From positions 2,046,001-2,110,000 of the forward strand of contig SDUX01000008.1 in NCBI GenBank assembly GCA_008729055.1: a DNA stretch of 64,000 bases, in the 5' to 3' direction. Every line of letters starts with the position of its first letter. Within the stretch, counting starts at the first letter, position 1. Both the position numbers and the translations under genes were made by a program. The DNA comes from Pyropia haitanensis. Taxonomy: Eukaryota; Rhodophyta; Bangiophyceae; Bangiales; Bangiaceae. Of this stretch, positions 56,635 to 64,000 are shown in pieces. Under the pieces are notes generated by a model. The model searched no databases. It saw nothing but the letters and a program-made list of their open reading frames with translations, and was not told the DNA's origin.

Positions 56635-57924
56635 ATGTGGGCGCGCTGGAGCCGGTGGCTGGCCGCCACTGGGGCGGTACTTGCGCTCCTGGCCGTTTGG
56701 CCAACGCCCGCGGCGGCGGCTGGCCCTGTCCCCGTTCTGGATGGCGCCCCTGCCGGCATGGCGCTGGGCCGGGGGCGCCGCGTCGACAGCGGCGGTGGCG
56801 GCGGCGGCGCCCTCCCTACCGCTGCATCCCGCCGAGTGAGGGCCACCGACGTGGCGGGCAGCTACAGCCTCTTTGGCGGCCAGGATCGCGACGCGAAGGG
56901 GTGCCCCGGCACGCTGACGCTGAGCAGCCCCGAGCGGGTGCCCCGCGCGGAAGCCATGGAGCTGCTGCGCTTCCCCGGCGAGCGCATCACCCGCGACGGC
57001 ACGCGCTGTGCGGGCGGCAGCCTGCTCGTCATCCGCACGCTCGGGCTGCTCAACCCGGATTATACGCCAAGCCGCCAACTGGGCGACGTCGTCCTCCGCG
57101 TCAACCGCACGGCGCTGATGCGCAACTGGCTCGAGTGGTCGGATTCGGTGGGCCTCATTACGGACAGCTGGGCGTGTGGCAGCGTCCCCCGGTGGAACAG
57201 CACGACCACGTACATGCTGTTTGGGGACGACGTGTGGAGCGTCAACGGTCTAGTCCCGTCGACAGCCTTGGTGTTGGAGGACGGCCGCCCGCATTTGATG
57301 ATTGTCAACAATGGGGGCATTGCGTGCATCCTCCGGGCGCCCATGCCGCGGGCGGAGACGCCCGTTCCCAACGAAGAAAGGTCGACGCCGCCGGGGGGGG
57401 GATCAGACGGGTCTGGCGGTGGTGGCGGCCTGTCGGCTGGACCTGTTGCGGGCATTGCGGTGGGGTCGGCGGTGGCAGCGGCGGTGGTGGCTGCTGGGGC
57501 AGTGGCCCTCGGATACCGCCGGTCGGCGGAAACACGGGGCAGCCGCAGCGGCAGAGGCGGCGGCGGCGGTGGCGACGGAGGTGACGGCGGCAGCAGCGGT
57601 GGCCGTGCCAGCGGCGACGGGCACGGTGGCGGCGGCACGCCATCCATAGGTGTCTCGGCCGGGACGCCCGCCGGGGCACCTTGGCTGCCCGCCGCACGAC
57701 TGTCAGCGGGAGAGGCGACGGCAGGACCTCCCGCTGCGTTGGGAGTGGCACAGTATCCGCCGTACCCCCCACCCGCCGCCCCCGCGCCCATGCCGGAAGC
57801 GGCCGCTCCTCGGCGTCCACTCATGGACACTCCTGGTCCCGCCCCGTCCCTACCGACGGGACTGCTGTACAGCTGGGAGGCCGTGACGTCGAGCAGCTCG
57901 GACGCCCCCCGAGGTGGCCACTGA
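56635..57924 (+). CDS. Receptor-like single-pass membrane protein, family unknown
   Basis: The ATG at 56635 gives the signal peptide MWARWSRWLAATGAVLALLA, ending near AAAAG. Upstream ATGs in the same open frame (e.g. MSVADPQHH at 56515) would bury this signal, so 56635 is preferred. The lumenal or extracellular region (about 30-260) contains RVRATDVAGSYSLFGGQDRD, MELLRFPGERITRDGTRCAG, LRVNRTALMRNWLEWSDSVG, TTTYMLFGDDVWSVNG and LMIVNNGGIACILRAP, with few cysteines. One transmembrane helix follows (GPVAGIAVGSAVAAAVVAAG, about 268-292). The cytoplasmic tail is Gly-rich then Pro-rich (VAQYPPYPPPAAPAPMPE) and ends LPTGLLYSWEAVTSSSSDAP. Total 429 residues, TGA 57922-57924. A decayed duplicate lies 2 kb upstream. 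I recognise no family; surface sensing or adhesion is a guess from topology. Confidence 0.8.
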   Translation: MWARWSRWLAATGAVLALLAVWPTPAAAAGPVPVLDGAPAGMALGRGRRVDSGGGGGGALPTAASRRVRATDVAGSYSLFGGQDRDAKGCPGTLTLSSPERVPRAEAMELLRFPGERITRDGTRCAGGSLLVIRTLGLLNPDYTPSRQLGDVVLRVNRTALMRNWLEWSDSVGLITDSWACGSVPRWNSTTTYMLFGDDVWSVNGLVPSTALVLEDGRPHLMIVNNGGIACILRAPMPRAETPVPNEERSTPPGGGSDGSGGGGGLSAGPVAGIAVGSAVAAAVVAAGAVALGYRRSAETRGSRSGRGGGGGGDGGDGGSSGGRASGDGHGGGGTPSIGVSAGTPAGAPWLPAARLSAGEATAGPPAALGVAQYPPYPPPAAPAPMPEAAAPRRPLMDTPGPAPSLPTGLLYSWEAVTSSSSDAPRGGH

Positions 57925-58776
57925 CGACAGGCAAGACGTGGCCACGGGCGTGCCGACTCCCGGATGTCCACGAAGCGGGCGAGAGCGTGTGGTGGGTGAG
58001 TGACAGCCGCCGACACACGGGGCGGGCGTTCCCAACCCTTGAGCAACGGCAGCGGTGGCGTGTGGGGAAGGAGCGAAGGAAAGTTGCGCTTGAGTAATGA
58101 AAACGAAAGAAGGCATGACACACAGCCCACCGCGGACGACCATCTGACTGGTTCATGGCAGCTGCCCCTGTGGCCGAGCCAAGCCAGCCACCGCCGTGGG
58201 CAATGGAGGGGTACGCCCCCCCCTCCACCCGCCGACCCCCGCCAGCGCTCCCCCCATCCCTGCTGCGGCACAAACACCCGCTGGGCCGCAGCCCGCGACC
58301 GCCGTCGGCCGCGCAGCAGCCGGCGCCATCTTCCAACAGTTCAGTCGCAGCCGCCTTCCGCCCCCCTCCCCCGCCCCACCGGGGCTGTCGGGACAGACAA
58401 CACCAGCCAGTTCCGTAGCCGCAACTACAGCCCCAGCCGCAGCCACCCTCCGCTAGCCCTCCCTGCCGACGTGGGGGTCCCTCCTGGCCTAACGGCTGGT
58501 CCATCGCGGCGTCCCACGCAACCGGGACCAGCTCCCCCGCATTCCGACACCGCTCTCCAAACGGATTGACGGTTGCGGTTACCGGTATCTGCCATTCGCG
58601 ACGTGGCGAACTTTCAGACGAACTCTGAAGTCAGCCGTTGCAGACGCGATCCTTTGGTTGGCGCGCGCGGGCAACGTGACGTGTGCTGGTCGGTTCCGAC
58701 CCCCTAGCTAGCTAGGACCCGACCGCAGCCGCGCCCGTCTCCGCACTGACGGGCACGACGGCGTCAGCCCTTCCCC
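57925..58776. other. Spacer upstream of oligopeptidase B gene
   Basis: This 0.85 kb of moderate to high GC contains the 3' UTR of the receptor-like gene and the promoter of the peptidase gene. No coding sequence recognised. Confidence 0.4.
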
Positions 58777-61700
58777 ATGCCGTGTCACCGTGGGCACCTG
58801 CACGGCTCCAGGGCGCCTGTTTCCCACCCGGGCACCGGTAACGGCGGGCCGACGGCGGTCCCCGTCGACGGCAGCGCGGCGGCAGCGGCCGTGGACGTCG
58901 GCACGGCGGCGGCGGTCCCCGTTGGCGCCATGCAGTCGCCCACGGATCGGCCACGGCGGAGCCCCGGTGGGCACCCACCGGCGGGTCCGCGCGGTGGGCC
59001 CGCGGTGCTTCGCGATGCGTCGACGCGGGTCGGGGATGGGGCCGCCGGCGGCGGCGGCCCGTCGCGGCTTGTGGTGGGCCTGGGCGTGGCGCTGGCCAGC
59101 TCCGCGGCGGCCGCCCTGGCGCGGCGGGTGGTGCACGGGCCGATGCGGTCCACCCCTCCCGTGCCCGTGAGGCTGCCGCACAAGCTCACGTTTGGCAAGG
59201 TGGACGGGGAGAACCGCGGGGAGTCGCCGATGGACCCACCCCGCACGGCCACGGACGACTTGTACTGGCTCCGCGATGACGCTCGGACGGACAAGCAGGT
59301 GATTGCGCACCTCAAGGCGGAGAACGCCTACACCAACTACGTGACGCGGGAGCAGCGGGGCCTCCGCAAGCGCATCTACAATGAGATGCTCTCCCACGTG
59401 CAGCAGACGGACTCGACGGCGCCGGCCAAGTCGGGCGGCTACCTGTACTATTCCCGAACCGTCGAGGGCCGCCCGTACGAGTACTACTGCCGGCGGCGCA
59501 TTGTGGGGCTAGACGCCGACGGCACAGTTGCGGGGGTGGCCGTGCCCGACGATGGGCGGGTGACGTGGGGGGATGATCAGCTGGGTGACGAGGAGGTCAT
59601 TGTCGATACCAACGTGCTCGCCAAGGGTGCCAAGCATTTTGACGTGCGCAGCGCGCAGCCGTCGCGTGACCACGCGTACATGGCCTACACGGTGGACGTG
59701 ACTGGCGGTGAAACGTACGAGCTGCGCGTGCGCCACATTGACAGCGGCGTCGAGCGGGCGGTGGATACTATCAAGGAGACGAGCGGCAGCTTTGCGTGGG
59801 GGCTCGACAGCGGCACGATCTTTTACGGCTCCCTGGACGACGCGCACCGGCAGCACAAGGTGTGGCGTCGTACGTTTGCCCCGCGGGACGCGACGGCTCC
59901 GGCGGCGAGCACCGCCGCTGCTGAGGCCGTGGACGAGTGCCTATGGACAGAGGACGACGAAGTCTTTTCTGCCTTTTTGAGCAGATCCCTCTCCAACCGC
60001 TTTCTCTTTTTTGGCAGCGGCAGCTCGGAGACGTCCGAGGTGCACTTCCTCGATTTGGTGGCTGATGCCGCGGCGCGGGCGGCGGGCACGCCGCCGCCGG
60101 CGTCGGTGCTGGTAGAGCCCCGCCGCAAGGGCACGCTCTACGATGTCACCCACGCTGGGGGGGAGAGCCTGCTGGTGGTAACCAACGCGGGCGGGGCAAC
60201 CAACTTTAAGCTGCAAGCCACGACGGTTGGCGCTCCCGGCGCGGCAAACTGGGTGGACGTCCTGCCGTATGACCCAGCGGTTAAGGTAGATTCGGTCGAG
60301 TGTTTCGAGCGCTTTGCGGTGTTGCTCCTGCGGACGGGCGGCTTTACCCGTCTGTGTGTTATGGACATGGACGAGGGCGACGGCGGCACCACGCGCGTCC
60401 TGGACGCAGCCGGCCGCAAGGTGCTCGACTTTGACGAGGAGGCATACGTTGTGTCGAGCGCGTACAATTCCGAGTTCAGTTCCCGCACGTTCCATTTTGG
60501 CTACTCGAGCATGACCACGCCCCAGCAGACGTGGGCGTACGACGGCACCACCCATGAGCGGACGCTGCTGAAGGAGAAGCCTGTGCCAGCGTACCAGCGG
60601 GAACTGTATCGCACGGAGCGGTGGGAGGCGACCGCCGAGGATGGGACGACCATTCCCATGTCTGCCGTCTACCGCGCCGACCTGCGTGCTGCTGGAGCGC
60701 CACAGGCAGTGCACCTGTATGTTGATGATCCACGGTTACGGGCTGTGACGCTGCACCCTCTTTTTGTGACGCCTGCTTTGCTTGCTGAGCCTTTACGCAT
60801 CCCATCTTCCCCGTCACCTCTCATCTGGTCGTATTGATGCATTGAATCCACGCACAGCGTCGGTTGCTAACGGCTGCTGCGCGGTTGTGTTGGTTGACTG
60901 TGTGCTGCGCCACTCCTGTCTGATTGACTGTCTTCTTGTGCAACCGTGTGTGGACGTGGCTGCGTACACGCTGCCTGGTTGGTAGGTATGGGTATGGGTC
61001 GTATGAGATATCCATTGACCCGTCCTTTTCGTCCACTCTGTTGCCCTTGCTCGACCGCGGCGTGGTGTTTGTGGTGGCCCACGTGCGGGGCGGCGGCGAG
61101 ATGGGTCGCACTTGGTACGAGTCGGCCAAGTTTGGCACCAAGGCGCTCACTTTTACCGACTTTATCGCCTGTGGGCGGGCGCTGGTGGCGCGTGGCGTGA
61201 CCACCCCAGCGCAGCTGACCATCGAAGGGCGCTCTGCGGGGGGCCTGTTGGTCGGGGCGGTCCTGAACATGGCGCCCGACCTCTTCAACGGCGCCATTGC
61301 TGGCGTTCCTTTCGTGGATGTGCTGACGACCATGGCGGACGCGAGCATTCCCCTGACGACGGGGGAGTGGGAGGAGTGGGGCAATCCCAATGTAGCTGCG
61401 GACTACGAGACCATCAAAGCGTACTCGCCTGTGGACAATGTCAAGCCGGGCGTCGCGTATCCTGCTGTGCTGTTCACAGCTGGCTTGCATGACCCACGGG
61501 TTGGATACTGGGTGAGTCGATGGTCGGGCACTTTTGCTCTCTCGCATGACGATTGTTGGTGCGGGCGCGAGTTGGCAACCCTCTGTGCGTGTGCTTGGGC
61601 AGATGCAACAGCTGGGATGCCATTCGGGATGAGTGAATGTCCATGTGCATAACTCTGTGTCGTGCGGTGTTGTGGCGAGACCGCGCTTGAGCTGGACTGA

Positions 61701-61932
61701 CCTGACATACTCTTCGTGTGGCACCATTTCTTTTTTTTGATCTTTGCAGGAGGCCGCCAAGATGGCTGCTCTGCTGCGGGCGGCGACTACGCGGGACCCA
61801 CGGGCGGCGCCGATCATCTTCAAGTGCGACCTGACATCGGGTCACTTCTCGGCGTCAGACCGTTACCGCTACTGGCGGGAGCGGTCGTATGAACTGGCAT
61901 GGTTGTTGTCGCGGCATGGCATCCACGAGTGA
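58777..61932 (+). CDS. Oligopeptidase B (prolyl oligopeptidase family S9A), three exons
   Basis: This serine peptidase cleaves short peptides, in this family after basic residues. The model join(58777..60716, 60986..61511, 61750..61932) gives 882 residues. Donors are GTATGT and GTGAGT, acceptors TTGGTAG and TTTGCAG; the first junction restores AVHLYGYGSYEISIDPSFSS. The ~130-residue leader contains a hydrophobic LVVGLGVALASSAAAALA and may be a targeting or anchor sequence; alternative ATGs are at 58930 and 59146. The beta-propeller begins at DDLYWLRDDARTDKQVIAHL. The catalytic domain has DRGVVFVVAHVRGGGEMGRT, Ser730 in EGRSAGG, VPFVDVLTTMADASIPLTTG with EWEEWGNP, Asp816 in LHDPRVGYW and His854 in TSGHFSASDRYRYWRE. 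The spacing matches the bacterial enzyme (86 and 38 residues versus 85 and 35), so the triad is complete. The two final exons are small. Confidence 0.93.
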
Positions 61933-62775
61933 AGTGGGGGCGGGTAGGGTGGTGGCGAGCCGGACACGATGGGTCGCGGCCACGAGGGGGCGCCGTTTTG
62001 GTGCAACGACAGGCGGTGATGGGGGGGCGTGCGTGGCGAGCCGGACTCGATGGGTCGCGGCCACGACGGGGCGCCGTTTTGGTGCAACGACAGACGGTGA
62101 TGGGGAGGCGGTGCTCCATTTTTTCGGTGGGTGCTGCACCCACGCGCTGCAAGGGTGCGGCTGGTAGTGAGGTGTAGGCTTTGACAGCTCCGCTCTATAT
62201 TGACGTGGATGACTTTGGCTGCACCGATGTGCAAGCCCTGAGACGTGGGGTGATTTCGCACGAGCGCACCCCTGTTGCCGTCGGCGCCGAGGTTGGCGCA
62301 GCTGAGCTCCGCGCACCCCTTGTGGGTGGCTGGGGAAAGAACCAGCCAAACGCTGTGGGTGTGCGGTGACAGTGGCTTGTCCTGGCACCTCAAGCCCGAG
62401 CGAACACACGGAAGGGTATGCAGAGCAGCGCTCGCGCAGTCGGGCGCTCACAATGGCGCGGGCACTCACCCCACTGGCTATCCCTCCTAGTGGCGGACGT
62501 GGCGCGAGTTTCTTCACCGCGCGCGAGACTTTGTTCGCCCGCGTGCCGGGGGCCATTGGCAGCGGCTGGGCGGCGTCGGCGACGGCTGTCAACCGAGCGA
62601 CTACCGCCGGCAGCCGGCACCAGAGAACAATAGTGCAGGAAGGTACCGTTGCAAAAAATTCTCACAGCCACGCACGACGCTGCGCACGCTGGCGCACCAC
62701 CCGCTTCTCGCAGGGCCTCCACCACTTTTTTCCCAGCGCGGCTGCCAGCGCCACCTCCCCCCCCCGCCGCCGCCC
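61933..62775. other. Spacer between convergent genes
   Basis: This 0.84 kb lies between the peptidase stop and the DUF819 stop. It begins with a two-copy 81-base tandem repeat; the rest is moderate GC with no recognised gene. Confidence 0.45.
61952..62113 (+). repeat. Tandem repeat, two copies of about 81 bases
   Basis: Unit 1 (61952-62032) and unit 2 (62033-62113) share GTGGCGAGCCGGA, CGATGGGTCGCGGCCACGA and GCGCCGTTTTGGTGCAACGA followed by CAG and GGTGATGGGG, with only scattered differences. It starts 20 bases after the peptidase stop codon, so it is probably in its 3' UTR. Confidence 0.9.
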
Positions 62776-64000
62776 TCAGCGCCCCCACAGCTGCGCCGCC
62801 GCCGGCAGCACGCCGCTGCGCAGCAGCCAGTGCCCCACGCCGAGCGCCCAAAACGTGCCCGTCGCGTACCCGAGCACCCCCACCAGCATGCACGGCACGA
62901 CGAGGGGCGTCCAGCCGCGGCTGCCCGCCATCCCCGCGGCCGTCGTCGGCCCGCCAACGTTGGCATTGGACGCGAGCAGCAGCTCCGCGCGGCCCATCCG
63001 GAGGGCCCGCTCGCCAACGGCGAGCATCACCAGCAGGTGCACGCCCAGCTGGACGGCGGAAAAGGCCGCCCACGCGGGCGCCGACGCGACGACCGTCGCG
63101 ACGCGGCCGGTCGCGCCCGTCGCGGCAAAAAACACCTGCATCAGCGCCGCGCCCAGCACCCCCCCCGTTGCGCGGTAGGGCGCCAGCGCCGCCGGCACGG
63201 CGGTGGCGGCCGCCACCACCAACAACGTGACCGTTGGCACGACGCCGAGCGCGGCAGGCAGCAGGCCCGCGGCGAGTACGCCCCGGGCGGCGACGCAAAA
63301 GGTGGCCGACAGCGCCACGCAGGCGGCCATCTGCCGGGCGGACAGGTGCACAAAGGCGGGCGCCGTCTCCTCGCCGCCGAGGCTCGCCACCGCCGCCGCG
63401 CGCGCCGTCGCCGCCGCGGGGGGCGCGGGGGGGGGCGACTCCCGCGGGCGGTGGCCACGGGAGAGGGCAAATAGGGCGAGGAAGAAGGCGGCAACAACCA
63501 GGTTGTCGGCCGCGAGCGCGGCGGTGACGGCCGAGCCCGTCGCGCCCGTCGCGTCACAGACGGCGACAAAGTTGACGGCGCCGCCAATGTGGCGTGCCGT
63601 CAGCGCCGCCGCAATCTTCCACGCCTCCCCGCCGGCCGCGGCGGCCGCGGCGGCCGACGTGCCCGCCGCCGCCACGGCCGTGCCTGGCAGCGGCACGGCG
63701 ACCCACGCGGCGGCGGTGCCGACCAGCGTCGCCGCCGTGCCGAGCACAAACGCCGGCAGCAGCCGCCCCGTCGCGGCCGCGACGCGCCGGAGGTCCGCCG
63801 AGAAGAGCAGCAGCGGCACCGCCAGCGGCACGACGAGCGTGTGGACGAGCCGGTACGCGGGCGACGCGGCGGGGAGGATGCCGAGGTTGCACGCGGCGAG
63901 CGTGGCAAACATGCTGACCAGGGGGGCGGACACCGCCGCGCCCCAGCGGGTGCGGGACTCGGCGGCCAGGCCGCCCGCGGCGGCGGCGAGGAGGATGGCC
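62776..64000 (-). CDS. DUF819-family integral membrane protein (5' part beyond window)
   Basis: The frame is open from the window edge (reading ILLAAAAGGLAAESRTRWGA at its visible start) to TGA 62778-62776, about 407 residues without interruption. It is highly hydrophobic, with at least eight to ten probable transmembrane segments. DUF819 (PF05684, YjcL) signatures are clear: NLGILPAASPAYRLVHTLVV then PLAVPLLLFSADLRRV, ARHIGGAVNFVAVCDATG, ADNLVVAAFFLALF, LLASNANVGGPTTAAGMAGS and LVVPCMLVGVLGYATGTFWA with LGVGHWLLR. The family occurs in bacteria and in algal and plant plastid envelopes, and its transport substrate is not firmly known. Plastid envelope location is an inference because the N-terminus is not in the window. 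It converges on the oligopeptidase gene. Confidence 0.88.
   Translation of the reverse strand, partial: AILLAAAAGGLAAESRTRWGAAVSAPLVSMFATLAACNLGILPAASPAYRLVHTLVVPLAVPLLLFSADLRRVAAATGRLLPAFVLGTAATLVGTAAAWVAVPLPGTAVAAAGTSAAAAAAAGGEAWKIAAALTARHIGGAVNFVAVCDATGATGSAVTAALAADNLVVAAFFLALFALSRGHRPRESPPPAPPAAATARAAAVASLGGEETAPAFVHLSARQMAACVALSATFCVAARGVLAAGLLPAALGVVPTVTLLVVAAATAVPAALAPYRATGGVLGAALMQVFFAATGATGRVATVVASAPAWAAFSAVQLGVHLLVMLAVGERALRMGRAELLLASNANVGGPTTAAGMAGSRGWTPLVVPCMLVGVLGYATGTFWALGVGHWLLRSGVLPAAAQLWGR

Noticed and set aside
60717..60837. Open frame of the peptidase continuing past 60716 to a stop at 60837
   Set aside because: The continuation does not match the S9A family, whereas splicing at GTATGT/TTGGTAG restores the conserved YGYGSYE segment and a complete catalytic triad.

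Overview
The window looks like nuclear DNA from a very GC-rich, intron-poor photosynthetic eukaryote. A bangiophyte red alga of the Porphyra/Pyropia type is my best inference. Evidence: coding sequence is extremely GC-rich with Ala/Gly/Pro/Arg homopolymer stretches; introns are rare, short (about 240-430 nt) and GT-AG; several proteins begin with red-algal-style plastid transit peptides (MAFV..., MAAFL..., MAFL...); chromatin proteins (a Polycomb SUZ12 and an MRG15/EAF3 homologue) rule out a bacterium. I see no rRNA, convincing tRNA, CRISPR or operon.

Layout. 1-8.2 kb: the 3' end of an unknown gene, an unknown coiled-coil gene on the minus strand, a UPF0126 (TRIC-like) membrane protein and a plastid-targeted four-repeat protein. 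9.0-10.8 kb: plastid-type pyruvate kinase. 11.3-13.5 kb (minus): a secreted copper-oxygenase (LPMO)-like protein with a low-complexity tail. 15.4-18.9 kb (minus): a GSTCD-like methyltransferase-fold protein and a GNAT acetyltransferase, separated by a polypurine/polypyrimidine block. 19-25 kb: gene-poor and AT-richer, with one copy of a terminal-inverted-repeat element. 25.2-28.6 kb: SUZ12 homologue. 28.6-33.8 kb: gene-poor. 33.8-36.4 kb: MRG protein with one clear intron. 37.1-38.2 kb: second copy of the same element, inverted. 39.5-40.8 kb: FkbM-family methyltransferase with one intron. 40.8-45.7 kb: gene-poor. 45.8-47.6 kb: C2H2 zinc-finger protein. 47.9-48.7 kb (minus): MsrB. 52.4-57.9 kb: an Ig-like/PAN secreted protein, then a decayed and an intact copy of a receptor-like single-pass membrane protein. 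58.8-61.9 kb: oligopeptidase B (S9A) with two introns. 62.8-64 kb (minus): the 3' part of a DUF819 membrane protein.

The genes do not form one pathway. Themes are plastid functions (pyruvate kinase, MsrB, repeat protein), chromatin/transcription (SUZ12, MRG, C2H2) and the cell surface or secretory pathway (LPMO-like, PAN/Ig, receptor-like pair, FkbM). A recurring feature is that otherwise convincing proteins switch reading frame exactly at poly-G/C runs. Sequence error at homopolymers is the simplest explanation, so several gene models carry one or more presumed frameshifts. The most interesting signals are the LPMO-like histidine-brace protein, the two related TIR elements, the receptor-like gene/pseudogene pair and the plastid repeat protein.
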